This document shows positions 33,412 to 44,423 of a stretch of 64,000 nucleotides of DNA, one piece after another; position 1 is the first letter of the stretch, and every line of letters starts with the position of its first letter. The notes below the pieces were generated by a model. The model searched no databases, was not told where the DNA came from, and worked only from the letters and a program-made list of their open reading frames with translations. The stretch is taken from contig NC_065574.1 of assembly GCF_937616625.2 (NCBI RefSeq), positions 53,162,052 through 53,226,051 on the forward strand, written 5' to 3'. Both the position numbers and the translations under genes were made by a program. This DNA is from Mercurialis annua. Its lineage: Eukaryota > Streptophyta > Magnoliopsida > Malpighiales > Euphorbiaceae.

Positions 33412-33639
33412 TAAAAATGATAACAGTTTTGTCTAGAAGTAATTTGTAAAAAAATCAAGGAGTCATGGTTGGCCATTCTTTCCTCGGTATCCGTATGATA
33501 TTCGAAATTACTATTCCAACTAATTCAAGTTGAGTAAAATAGGATTTATTATGGCAATGAATTTTTCTAAATAATAGAGTTCTATATGCATGATTAAAAC
33601 ACAGAATTTCTAATTAAATCAAATGAGTCCTAATTATAT

Positions 33640-34802
33640 TGAAGTGGGAATCCCACATTAATTGTTTGTGTGAATGTATATGTGTTTAAATATTGGTTGG
33701 ACACATCCATTTAAAACCAATTACTTTTAAGATGGAATCTAACAAAATAATAGCCATTCTTAATTATTGGACTTGGGGTTTGAATTATTTCCACGTAGAT
33801 CCCTTTTTAGGTCTAATGTCTAACAATATTCGGAAATGTTAATTTTGGTATAGTTTTGATAAGTATACTGTTAGTGATATGCACTAGGTTAATCATGTTT
33901 GACCATGTTTTGACTTTATCATTTTATTATTTATTGATTGGCAGTTTTTATCATTTTATATTAATGATTAAAATACTTGAATGGTTAATTCTTTCTAAGG
34001 TCATCGAGTATGTGACTTGATAGTAGAACCCTTAGGTTTAATAAAAGAATTATATACCATCTATCCCTAATCTTAATAGAACATTGAGACTAGTATGATG
34101 TTGACTGATGATTATGTTTTACTAATCATGTATATGAGATATTAAGTCAAATCATAGGTGCTATTTGAGAAATAAGGCACTGGATGACCCACTGTGAGAA
34201 TACTACATAGATCACTGTCATAAGTAATTCTCATTACAGTTCTATTAGTATAATCCTTTGACCTTGAAATCATCATGGATTTCTACATAGCTATTTCATA
34301 TTTTGATACAGTCTTACATTATCTTTAACAGGATAATGGAATAGATTGTCATTGGATATGAAAGTAACTATGTGAGAAATGTGAGTGACTGAGAAGGAAT
34401 TTGTCCCTCATTTATTTGAGTAAGATATCTATGGGCCCCTTGAAGAAGATAGACTGAAGAAAATGCATGGCCATGCTAATTGATAAGAAGTTATCATTTT
34501 CAGTCTACTTAGAGTCAAGAAACTAATGATTGAATGTTATAAGGATGACATAACTATGCCTTATATTCAATCTGGATATCGAGAGACAAAGGGATTAAAA
34601 TATTATTGTAAATGGTTAAATCGGATTATCGATATTCATATAACTTGGGTAGTCATAATGTCTTGCTAGAGGCCACTTATGACTTGTGGGCTGAAATAGG
34701 GATTTCGAGCCTACTGCCAACGTTATATGAACCTACAGGGTCGCACGCTAAGAACAGGCCCAAAACAGTTATGGGTTGTACAAGCCCAATGTGATTAAGT
34801 GA

Positions 34803-34833
<31 letters not shown>

Positions 34834-35395
34834 ATTCGTAATATATATATATATTAATAAATATATATATTAATTCAAAATTTAAGGATAAGTGTTTTCC
34901 TTAATTTATTATTTTTTGGAAGATAATAAATATAGTAATTAATATATATGGATAATTATCAAAAAAGGAGTTTTTGATAAACATAAACTTGTAGAATTGC
35001 AATGAGATTGAAATTCGAATTTGTCTCAAACCCTAGTGTTATTTATCACTATAAATACTCATTAAGCAGTTGGTTTGAGAATCACGAAATTCATTATTCA
35101 CTAAATCACTAAAATTCGAAATTGCTTGTGAAGCAATAGTGCTAGCACACAAGCACTAGTTTTGGCTAAGGTCTGTTCGTGTGGATACTCGTAGAGGACG
35201 CATTCTTTTGGAGGCGTTTCTGATCCGAGGCCAGGTATCACCAAAGTGAACCACCTCCTTCCTTCCTACATTGCTGTTGAATTCGACATACAAGTAAGTA
35301 ATTGTTCTGTTTAATTCGAATTACATGGATCTTGATTTGGGTTTTTAGATAATTTTTTGAAATTCCGCTGCGTTATGAACCAATAAAACCCAACA
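33640..35395 (+). mobile_element. Solo LTR, 1756 bp, family B
   Basis: It begins tgaagtgggaatcccacatt and ends aataaaacccaaca (TG..CA). The flanks are tatat (33635-33639) and tatac (35396-35400), a 4-of-5 match that I take as an aged target duplication. A TATA-like box (ctataaatac, about 35050) lies about 345 bp before the 3' end, giving a long U3 and short R-U5 and supporting the plus orientation. A (TA)n run lies at about 34808-34858. No internal retrotransposon sequence adjoins it. The 60-codon open frame at 34612-34794 is incidental. Confidence 0.7.
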
Positions 35396-35667
35396 TATAC
35401 TTCAATCGTAGTAATTATTTTAATATTTTCAAAAAAAAATAAAAATTTCTCAGTTTTTAATTTATAATTCAATTTTTTAATTTCATCATTAGTATCTTAA
35501 TTTTATCTATCTATTGAAAAAGAAAAACAAATTATAATTAAAAAGAGTAAAAAAGTTAAATATTTTTGAATAATTAGGTTTTTTTTATAATCTGAAAATG
35601 AGCAAAGATGAAAAATTTGTAACAAAAATTTTCACTTCTCGAAACTTGATATAAAAGATCAAATAAA

Positions 35668-36272
35668 GACAAATTTGTAACTTTGAGAAAATCTTAAAAC
35701 TTAAAATTCTGACTCGTTTTATCTTTAGTTCTAACTTCTAAGTTGATTTTCAAATTGTTCAATAGTTGTTTGTCATCTCAACTTCAATTTGCTTATAGTA
35801 CTCCAATCATTTTTCTGTCATTTCATCCGAAGAGATAAAACGAACTAAAATATTAAATTTGAAAATATATTTTTCCCTATTTAAAACTTAATCCTATTTG
35901 ATTTTTTGCATAAGTTTGACGAGGAAAATGAACTTTTTTTGATTCATTTACTATCATCATATAACTCAAGCAAAGATTAAAAAAAGATAAATCTATGGCT
36001 TTAAAAAATTCTTTAAACTTAGAATTCTAACTCGTTTTATCCTTAGTTCCAAGTTAAGTTCCAAATTGTTCAATAGATGTCTGTCATCTCAACTTCAATT
36101 TGTATGTAGTACTCCAATCTGAGAAGATAAAATGAACTAAAATATTAAATTTGGAAATATGTCTTTTTTCTATTTAAAACTTAATCCTATTTGATTTTTT
36201 GCATAAGTTTGACGAGGGAAATGAACTTTTTTTTATTTATTTATTATCATCATATAACTCAAGCAAAGATGA
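35668..36272. repeat. Large tandem duplication, about 300 bp, upstream of VQ gene
   Basis: Unit A (35668-35985) and unit B (35986-36272) share many long blocks: actcgttttat, caaattgttcaatag, gtcatctcaacttcaatttg, tagtactccaatc, aactaaaatattaaattt and tttgattttttgcataagtt, ending in catcatataactcaagcaaa. Unit A has an extra insertion of about 20 bases after ccaatc. The duplication ends about 380 bp upstream of the VQ start codon. Confidence 0.85.
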
Positions 36273-36405
36273 AAGACCTGATGTGACTGATCTATAGTAA
36301 AGTTGGCTTACGCTTAATAACTTCCGAAACTCTTCTTAACCTCATAGTACGAAACAAAACGACGAAGAATACCGAACGGTTTAAACCCATTCCAATTTGC
36401 GTGCT

Positions 36406-36577
36406 TTGACTCAGACCTCCGTACCCTTAAACCCTAGGGCCCCCGGTCCTTCAAGACTGCCTATATCTATCAAAACGGTCAACTGTTTCTTCAAACACTA
36501 CCCCACAAACTCAACATTTGCCATAAACCACCCTTATTCCTCTTGGCTCCCAACCTTATAATCTCTCACTATATAAA
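36406..36577 (+). promoter_or_regulatory. VQ-gene promoter: W-boxes and TATA
   Basis: A TATA box (tatataaa, 36570-36577) lies 76 bp upstream of the ATG at 36653. Two W-box cores sit upstream: TTGACT at 36406-36411 on the plus strand and TTGACC on the minus strand (ggtcaa, 36477-36482). W-boxes are WRKY binding sites, and VQ proteins are WRKY partners, so feedback control by WRKY factors is a reasonable inference. Single W-boxes are common by chance. Confidence 0.5.
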
Positions 36578-36652
36578 CAAACATAAACCATATCATAACC
36601 ATCATTTAACCAAAGAAAAAAAATCATATTATTTGCATAAAATTTATTGTTA

Positions 36653-37030
36653 ATGGCTAGTAGAGGACGTGAAGATGTAAAAATAGTGTTGATCGACACA
36701 CAATATATCGTAACGGATCCTTCGAGTTTTAAATCTGTTGTTCAGAATCTGACCGGTAAAGATTGTTGTGTTTCTTGGATTGATCAAGAAACTACATTTT
36801 CCGGTGGGAAGAGGAAAAGAGAAGTTACTGAGTGTAGCAATGTCGGACTTGGATATTCCGGTAGTAAATGCGGTTCCGTTGGCGGCGGTGGCGGCGGGGA
36901 GCGGCTGCAGGGGAATGATTGGAAGTTATTGTCTAAAGGATTGTCGTTTAAAGATTTGGATAGAATGATTTTAGAGATGCCTCCGTTGGAAGAGTGGTAC
37001 CAGTTGTTGGCTCCAACTAATTTTTTTTAG
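36653..37030 (+). CDS. VQ-motif protein, VQ1/VQ10-like WRKY co-factor
   Basis: This intronless gene encodes 125 aa from the ATG at 36653. The protein starts MASRGREDVKIVLIDTQYI and carries the VQ core FKSVVQNLTGKD (FxxxVQxLTG) at residues about 26-37. A short basic KRKRE follows, then a Gly/Ser-rich linker and a C-terminal helix-like segment (FKDLDRMILEMPPLEEWYQL). The order of a beta-strand-like VxIDTQYVxTD before the VQ motif, plus the small size, fits the VQ1/VQ10 group. Family members bind the DNA-binding domain of group I and IIc WRKY factors in the nucleus and modulate defence and stress gene expression. Lack of introns is normal for VQ genes. An overlapping second frame is a shadow. 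Confidence 0.85.
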   Translation: MASRGREDVKIVLIDTQYIVTDPSSFKSVVQNLTGKDCCVSWIDQETTFSGGKRKREVTECSNVGLGYSGSKCGSVGGGGGGERLQGNDWKLLSKGLSFKDLDRMILEMPPLEEWYQLLAPTNFF

Positions 37031-38636
37031 CTCTTGTTTTCTTCCTTTTGTAGATTGTTTAAGCCATTTTTCTATTTATAAATTGATTTTTTAATTTTCT
37101 AATGTTGTAATTAGAAGATTTTATAGTGATATAATCTAGTAGCTAATTGTGTACTATGATACTTTGATTCTTGAAAATGATGAGATATATATTCATCGTT
37201 AGTAATTTTTAGAAACAAATTAAGATTGAGTGATTTAAAAATAAAAATAACTGCATGCTTATACAAGTGAATTTTGTTACGTTATGCTAGTTGTTTACAG
37301 AACTAAACAAATTATCTTCGTGTATAACAATCAAATATTTGTGTAAGATATATTCTCTATCATACTTGGATAAATTTATGGGTCTGGAGATTTCTACGTG
37401 GATAGCTAATATCCTAGTATATCTTGTCTGGCGGAATTCAATGTTGAATGGGTTCTCTGAGTTGGACATTTAATTTTGAAATTTTCAGGTAAAATTTCAT
37501 GCATACTATAATTTATCAGCGTTTTTTTATTTAAAAATCAAACAACATTTTATTCTTGTTTTTGCTACTATTTTTATTTTTCGTTCAATTTTTTAGTTAA
37601 TTAAATCAAATTTGTATCACGTCATTTTTTTAACACTATAAAGCTCATTGGTATATATTTCATCTTTTAGTAAAACATTAGAAACCTTTTTATATTTTTT
37701 TATATTTCATCTTTTAAATCAAATTTTTGAAATTTTAGAACTCTATTTTTCTAAATCAAATGGGTGTAATACTGTCATACCGTTATGTTCATCTTCCTTC
37801 TCCTTCTTCACCATGTTTAGTGCTGGAGGTGACCGATGCTGCTTATGTTAGAGGTGGCGGTTGTTGTTACTGTTGTTGTTGGAGGACGACCAGATGCGAA
37901 GAGAACGACAACAACAAATGACGAAAATGACCAACTAACTCCATGTTAGTTAATTTATGAACAAAAGAATCATTTCACCCCCTCAACTTAGTATGAAAGA
38001 TAAAAAAAGGTTTAAACTGATAAAATTGGTAAAAAAAGGTTTAAATTGAGAGTAAAGACACACTCTCCACTCTATAATGTGATTTTTTTCGCTAATATTA
38101 AAAGCAATCAAATATCAACAAAATATAAATACAATATCAACATAAGATCATTCAATATTACTTTTGTCGTTTTCACCAATACTAGAAAAATAGTGGAGAC
38201 GAAGGAACCGCGACAACGGTAGCGGAACGACGGTGAAGGAGGAACGGCGGCGACAACATAATAAATGCGAAGGGGACGACGGCAACGGCAGTAGAACGAG
38301 CGAAGGAGGAACGATGGCGGCAGCGTAACAATGACGAAAGAGAATGGCAACGGTGGAGTCATATGAGAGGTGGCAGCAAAATGACGGCAACGGAGGCATC
38401 AAGATAGTGAATGGCAAAACTAACCAGTTTGAGTTTGTTTAAGAAAGAATCAAAGTTCTAAAAGAGAAAGATGTTGTTCTAATTAGAATTAGGTTATTAA
38501 AGATAATATTAATAGTATCGTATTTTAAAGATACAAAAATAAGAGTTGTATAAAGGTAAAAAATTCAAAAAATTGGTTATTATCTCAAAAGAAGCCTGAA
38601 ATTTATTGTAAGGAAGTCCAAAAATCACAAGTCATA
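37031..38636. other. Intergenic, with purine-rich minisatellite-like block
   Basis: The first 200 bp are presumably the VQ gene 3' UTR. Around 38195-38405 is a GC- and purine-rich stretch made of degenerate copies of phrases such as gaaggaggaacg(g/a)cggcg and ggcaacgg; a similar cacc/ggtggcgg style block lies at 37790-37920. Proline/serine-rich open frames on the minus strand through it come from its composition, and no gene is called. Confidence 0.45.
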
Positions 38637-38646
38637 GGTAATTATT

Positions 38647-39640
38647 GACTTAAGTCGCAATTTGCCCCTTCAACTTATAAGCAATAGGCAATTAACATAT
38701 AAATTAATTTTGTTAGCAAATCAATATAAGAACTTGGTGATTATGGGCAATTAGCCCATTTTGGCAAATTAACTTACAAATTAAGGGGGCAAAATATTGT
38801 CAGTTTAAAGACAATTAACTTACAAATTAAGGGGGTAAATTGCCAAAATGAGGCGAATTGTCCATAATCACTAAGGGGCCGTTTGGTTCAAGGTTGGGAA
38901 TAGGGATCGGAATGGGAATCGGAATGAGAAGGAATGGGAATGGGAATGATTGTTTTCATTTTTTGTTTGGTTCAAAATTAATGTAGGAATGGGAATGGAT
39001 AAAGTTTAATAATAAAAATTATTAATTATTTATTAAAAATATTTTTTTTATTTTTTTATATAAAAAATATAAAAAATTTAAAAAATTTAAAAAATTTTAA
39101 AAAATTATTTTAAAAAAATTAAAAAATATATTTTAAAAAAATTAAAAAAATATTTTATTTTTCGAAAAAACTAAAAAAATTAAAAAACAATTTAAAAAAA
39201 TTATTTTTAAAAAATAAAAAATTATTTAAAAAAATTTAAAAAAATAATTTAAAAACAATTATTAAAAAAGTTTTTTTTAATTATTTTTAAGTATATTTTT
39301 TAAAATAAATATTTAAAAATTATTTTTTTAATAATTATATATTTATTATTTATTATTAAAATATTTTATAAATTTTGATTCCCATTTCCAAAAGTCCATT
39401 CTCATGGGGTAAGGGGGGAATGGGTGATTCCCATTGAGGGGTAATCACATTCCCATTCTCTAGTACAATTTGACAAAACAAACACAAATAATGGGAATCA
39501 TTCCCATACCCATTCTCATTCCCCCCTTTTTATGGCAAACCAAACGGCCCCTAAATTCGTATATTGATTTGCCCTTAAAATTAATTTATATATTAATTGT
39601 CCATTACTTATAAATTGTGGGGCATATTGCCACTTAAGTC
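38647..39640. mobile_element. Mutator-type MITE interrupted by a Tourist element
   Basis: The terminal inverted repeats are gacttaagtcgcaatttgcc on the left and gacttaagtggcaatatgcc on the right (read inward). The flanking duplication ggtaattatt is perfect over 10 bp (38637-38646 and 39641-39650). Without the 677-bp Tourist insertion and its 3-bp duplication the element is 314 bp. No coding capacity; the open frame at 39516-39734 crosses the right end and is not a gene. Confidence 0.8.
38875..39551. mobile_element. Tourist-like element (PIF/Harbinger), 677 bp
   Basis: The ends are ggggccgtttggttcaaggt and, read inward from the right, ggggccgtttggtttgcc. Both carry further paired gggaatgggaatgattcc-type subterminal motifs. 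TAA flanks both sides (38872-38874 and 39552-39554), the usual 3-bp PIF/Harbinger target duplication. The centre (39000-39370) is almost pure A/T. No transposase is present. Confidence 0.85.
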
Positions 39641-39783
39641 GGTAATTATTGGCCCAATATCTTTTGATATCATCTACAATAGCCCGAAGATTGTATATTG
39701 GTTCTAATAATTGGTTGGCGTCGTGGCTTTTCATTATACTTTGGTAGATAGCCTAAAAATGTATGAGACAATAACTTCTCCAC

Positions 39784-40113
39784 TGTTAAAAGTCACCGAC
39801 ATGCTCTTCTCCACTATTCTAGTACTTTGCATATCTAGAAATCACCATAAAAATATAAAGAAATGTCTAGAAATTAGAAGGCTAGATTAGGAAAAATCTA
39901 GAAAAATAAACCACCGACCTAAGTAGCTATAAATATGGGATGGCATATCATTTGTATGCATGTATGTGAGAATAAGAGTGAAAGAAGTCAATTAGTGGAG
40001 TGTGTGTACGTGAGTGGTTTATTGTGCAAGAGTGTATTTAGTGTATGTACTAATTACAATTTAGTACAAACAATAAAAGTTTCTTTCAATTCAGTCCTCC
40101 TAAAAATCTAACA
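39784..40113 (+). repeat. Copia 5' LTR
   Basis: This is a 330-bp direct repeat with TG..CA ends. It contains the TATA box ctataaatat and near-palindromic tctagaaa motifs upstream of it. It matches the 3' LTR base for base as far as I can read. Confidence 0.97.
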
Positions 40114-40276
40114 AGTGGTATCAGAGCGGGACGATTAGGGACCCGTTTGAGAAAAGGTCGAGCAAGCGATTCGGGATCGTGTTACGTTGAGACGCCGCTA
40201 GCACGCAGTCAGGGACCGTGCAGAGTATTGATCAGGGATCAAGCGATTTGGTTAATTGGAGAAAATAATCAAAACA

Positions 40277-42595
40277 ATGGCGGATATGTCAACTTCGGTG
40301 AGTACCCTTGAAAAACTTAATGCTAGTAATTATAGCACTTGGAGTACTCGTATGCAATTTTATTTGCTCGGTCAAGATCTCTGGGAGATCGTCGGAGGGA
40401 GTGAAACGACACCCCCGACAAGCCAAGATGACCTTAAAAGGTGGAAGGTCAGGGCCGGTAAAGCTCTATATGCTTTATCGATATCGGTGGAGGACGATCT
40501 GCTGCAACACATCAAGGACGCGAAAACGCCCAAAGAGGCGTGGGACACTCTTGCTGGAGTATACACTCGGAAAAATGACGCCAAGCTCCAACAACTCGAG
40601 AACGAGTTGTTATCGATGTCACAAAAAGATTTAACAGTGAGTCAATACTTCTCTAAAGTTAAAACTTTATGCCAAGAAATTTCAAAGTTGGATCCAGAAA
40701 ATAAAATTACGGAAACACGAATGCGAAGAATTATCACTCACGGGCTACGTCCGGAGTTCAATGCTCTTGTGACCGCAACCCGTGGATGGTCAAAAGAACC
40801 AACTTTGAATGAGCTAGAAAATGTCTTGGCTAATCAAGAGGAGTTAGACAAGCAAATGTCTAAAACCTCAATCAAAGAAGAGGAGAGAGCCCTCTTCAGT
40901 AGTAAAAATGGTAAGGATCCACAAAGGGTGAGATCCAACAACGGAGGAAGAACGCCAATGCAAGAAAATTGGCGTAGACAACAAGAAAGAAGGAGCTGGC
41001 AACAAGGGGGAGCTCAACGAGAAACCAACAATGATCGACGAGAGGATACAAGTCGACGTAAAAATAATCAATGCTTCGTTTGTGGCAAACGGGGTCATTA
41101 TGCTCGCGATTGTTGGTATAGGAAAATCGAAGGAAACGTGGCATCCACACACCCACAGGTGGAAACTGAAGAAGAATGGGATTTTCAAGCATCATGTGTC
41201 ATCGAGGAATTATCCACAGACCGAAAGGAGAACGAGTCTCTGGAAGAAGAGGCATTTACAACAATGAGTGATCATCTAATCAATTATAGTGAAGAGATTC
41301 AAGAAGAAAATCCAGTGAAAGATGAGCACCAATTTAAAAGAAATGAGAATACAAAGGAGCCTACAACATTTGATGAAGCAATTTCTAGTGAAGAATGGAG
41401 ACAAGCTATGAAAGAAGAAATAGAAGCCTTAAATAAAAACGAGACTTGGGATTTGGTGCCAAAACCCAAAGATGTGAGGCCGATTTCGTGCAAATGGATT
41501 TACAAAGTAAAAAGGCGTCCCGATGGATCAGTTGAGAGGCACAAAGCTCGGTTAGTTGCTCGAGGATTCTCACAAAAGTATGGTTTTGACTATGACGAGA
41601 CATTCAGTCCAGTAGCAAAGATTACAACAGTTCGTGTGTTGCTAGCCTTAGCTGCTTGCAAGGATTGGAAGCTCTGGCAAATGGATGTAAAGAACGCCTT
41701 CTTACATGGAGAGCTCGATCGGGAGATATATATGGAGCAGCCTCAAGGATTTGAAAGCAAGACCCATCAAAATTATGTGTGCAAACTAAAGAAGGCACTT
41801 TATGGATTAAAGCAAGCGCCCAGAGCTTGGTATGGAAAAATAGCAGAGTTCCTGATCCAAAATGGTTATATGATGGCACCAGCAGATTCTAGCTTGTTCG
41901 TGAGAGTTCAAGATGAAAAGATGGCAATAGTATTGGTCTATGTAGATGATCTCATCATCACGGGAGATGATGTTGCTGCAATAGATCAGGTGAAAGCCAA
42001 CTTATCGGTACGTTTCCAAATGAAAGCCTTGGGAGAGTTAAACCATTTTCTTGGTCTTGAAGTCGAACGTACGGAGAATGGACTGTTCCTATGTCAACAT
42101 AAGTACACAAAGGATCTACTAGATAAGTATGGAATGCTCGAGTGCAAGCCTATTACAACACCAGTTGAGGTGCATTCAAAGTTATGCTCTTTTAAAGGGA
42201 AGAACTTGGACGACGCTACCATGTACAGACAATTAGTTGGGAGCTTAATCTATCTCACTCTCACGAGGCCTGATATATCATATGCAGTAGGCATGGTGAG
42301 TCGATTTATGCAAAATCCTAAGAAGCCTCATTTGGAAGTTGTTCGAAGAATTTTACGAATGGTATACTATACAAACAAGAAGGAAAGATTGAGATTAACG
42401 GCTATTGTGATGCTGATTACGCTGGTGATCACGATACGAGGCGCTCCACTACAGGTTATGTGTTTAACATGGGAACAGGACCCATCTCTTGGTGCAGCAA
42501 GAGACAACCTACAGTTTCATTATCAAGTACGGAAGCAGAGTATAGAGCAGCGGCAATGGCAACTCAAGAATGTGCATGGCTATTGCAACTTATGA
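40277..42595 (+). pseudogene. Copia Gag-RT fusion ORF lacking protease and integrase
   Basis: The first ATG is at 40277 ([20 protein letters not shown]); upstream codons in frame lack an ATG. The order is an N-terminal Copia gag domain (about residues 20-200, [14 protein letters not shown] onward), a zinc knuckle [14 protein letters not shown] (about residue 266), an acidic linker, then directly the start of the reverse transcriptase region ([20 protein letters not shown], about residue 365) with the YVDD active-site motif [13 protein letters not shown] near residue 555. The usual protease and integrase segment between the zinc knuckle and RT is cleanly missing, yet the frame stays open. After ILR near 42358 the frame shifts through a small deletion, and the remaining 78 codons to 42595 are out of frame. 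Polyprotein function is therefore unlikely beyond Gag and RT. Confidence 0.9.
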
Positions 42596-42885
42596 AGGAT
42601 CTTCATCAACCAACTGATTATTCGGTACGATTATATTGCGATAATCAGTCGGCTATTTGTTTAACTGAAAATCCAGTGTTCCACGCAAGAACTAAACACG
42701 TGGAGGTCCATTACCACTATGTTCGGGAAAAAGTCTTGCGCGAAGAGTTAAAGTTAGAATACGTAAAGACCGAGGATCAAGTTGCCGATATATTCACCAA
42801 AGGACTTAACTGTGCAAAGTTTGAAGACTTCAAAAAACGACTTGGCGTGATAAGCAGAAAAGCGTTTCAAAAGAGCAGTCGTTGA
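42361..42885 (+). pseudogene. Copia RNase H region in shifted frame
   Basis: Starting near 42361, this frame reads [20 protein letters not shown], then [54 protein letters not shown] and [11 protein letters not shown], the standard Copia RNase H ending, with a stop at 42883-42885. The canonical motif between ILR and GILY (normally YVKGT-like) is missing. A deletion of a length not divisible by three therefore separates this domain from the Gag-RT frame. Confidence 0.9.
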
Positions 42886-42892
42886 GGGGGAG

Positions 42893-43222
42893 TGTTAAAA
42901 GTCACCGACATGCTCTTCTCCACTATTCTAGTACTTTGCATATCTAGAAATCACCATAAAAATATAAAGAAATGTCTAGAAATTAGAAGGCTAGATTAGG
43001 AAAAATCTAGAAAAATAAACCACCGACCTAAGTAGCTATAAATATGGGATGGCATATCATTTGTATGCATGTATGTGAGAATAAGAGTGAAAGAAGTCAA
43101 TTAGTGGAGTGTGTGTACGTGAGTGGTTTATTGTGCAAGAGTGTATTTAGTGTATGTACTAATTACAATTTAGTACAAACAATAAAAGTTTCTTTCAATT
43201 CAGTCCTCCTAAAAATCTAACA
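42893..43222 (+). repeat. Copia 3' LTR
   Basis: This is the partner of 39784-40113, preceded directly by the polypurine tract gaggggga. It carries the same TATA box at about 43036. The downstream target duplication tccac follows. Confidence 0.97.
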
Positions 43223-43227
43223 TCCAC

Positions 43228-44096
43228 TACCATATAAGATGATACAACTTGAGTTGTGTATTAACCAATAATCAATCTTGCTTTTCAATTCTCACCAAAT
43301 AGCTTATCATGATAAGTAGCCTTTGTTAAGAGAAAGTTCAGAACTTAAGCAATTTGTCTTTTCACTTTTTTTTTCCTTCTTTTTCTTTTTCTTTTTCTTT
43401 CTTAGGAATAGAAAAATTGGACAACCAACATGCATGTATAAACCCTTTGAAAAATTAAGATTTAAGACCAAACCCAACCACTAGCATAGGCTTAGCCAGA
43501 AAACTTAACTGAAACATAAAAATTCAAATAAAACTAAAATTAAAATGAGTTCTTTACGTCTTTGTTATAATCAATTATTTAAAATAGTTAAAACAATATC
43601 GTTTTGAACCAAATAAATTAAAAAGGAATAGTTATCTTCTTTTTTCAACAATTCAATTCAAATACATGAAATTCTAATCATTTTTTTTTATACTAGTCAA
43701 GATGAAATCGATTATTTTAACGTTCGAGATCGACCAGATAATTGATTCAATAGCTCAATTCAATTTAGCTCGAATTAATTTGAAATATAATTTTAGAGTC
43801 AAATTCTACTTTATTTGGGTATATACAGAGTCAATCACAGGTTGATTAGAGTAAGTTAGAACATGAGATATACACATGGGCACTTTCAATCAAAACATTG
43901 AACATATTCATGCACTTCACTTACACCTCTTACAAACACATTTCTGATCTTCCCAGTCTTTTACCAAAAGCATGTTTTTTTGATATAGATATTTTACTTT
44001 ATGACATCTCCTAATTAATTAGTGAATTAAGGATAATATTTTTGATTTTTAAATTAATTAAAAATAAATGAGATTGTTTTGATTCTTAAAGGGTTA
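43228..44096. other. Intergenic, no gene seen
   Basis: AT-rich sequence with a CT-rich stretch (43356-43404). No supported exon, RNA gene or transposon border. Confidence 0.4.
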
Positions 44097-44105
44097 TATT
44101 ATCTT

Positions 44106-44414
44106 GGGTTAATGTTAAAAAAAATCACAAACTTTACAAGTTTTCTCATTTTAATCACGCAGTTTTAATTTTTTCATTTTTATGCACGAACTACCACTTT
44201 TTCTCAAATTCATGCACGGTTCTGAGGTGACATTCATTCATTGGTGTAAAAAAACCTCCACCTTAGCAAATTACACCAATGGAGTCGTGACACCTCAGTA
44301 CCGTGCATGAATTTGAGAAAAAGTGGTAATTCGTGCATGAAAATGAGAAAATTTAAACTGTGTGATTAAAATGAGAAAACGTGTAAAGTTGGTGAAATTT
44401 TATGACGTTAATTC
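44106..44414. mobile_element. Mutator-type MITE, long hairpin, 309 bp
   Basis: Almost the whole element folds back on itself. The arms share tttctcattttaatcac, gcacgaa(c/t)tac, cactttttctcaaattcatg and cacggt. The ends are gggttaatgtta and, read inward from the right, gaattaacgtca. A perfect 9-bp duplication tattatctt flanks it (44097-44105 and 44415-44423), supporting Mutator-type origin. Confidence 0.85.
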
Positions 44415-44423
44415 TATTATCTT

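Larger units (their letters stand above)
39784..43222 (+). mobile_element. Young non-autonomous Copia LTR retrotransposon, 3439 bp
   Basis: The 330-bp LTRs (39784-40113 and 42893-43222) begin tgttaaaagtcaccgac and end aaaaatctaaca; I see no differences between them. A perfect target duplication tccac flanks the element (39779-39783 and 43223-43227). The primer-binding site tggtatcagagc (40116-40127) fits initiator tRNA-Met, and the polypurine tract ttgagggggag lies at 42882-42892. A TATA box ctataaatat sits in each LTR (5' copy about 39927). Apparent LTR identity means a recent insertion. Coding capacity is incomplete: protease and integrase are absent and the RNase H is frameshifted, so mobilisation must have used proteins of a related complete element. 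Confidence 0.97.

Noticed and set aside
36768..36968. Second frame within the VQ gene
   Set aside because: It overlaps the VQ coding sequence in another phase and has no family features.
38108..38417. Pro/Ser/Arg-rich minus-strand frames
   Set aside because: They are translation of a purine-rich degenerate minisatellite; codon content follows the repeat.
40308..41879. Many frames opposite or out of phase with the Copia coding region
   Set aside because: They are shadows of the Gag-RT frame.
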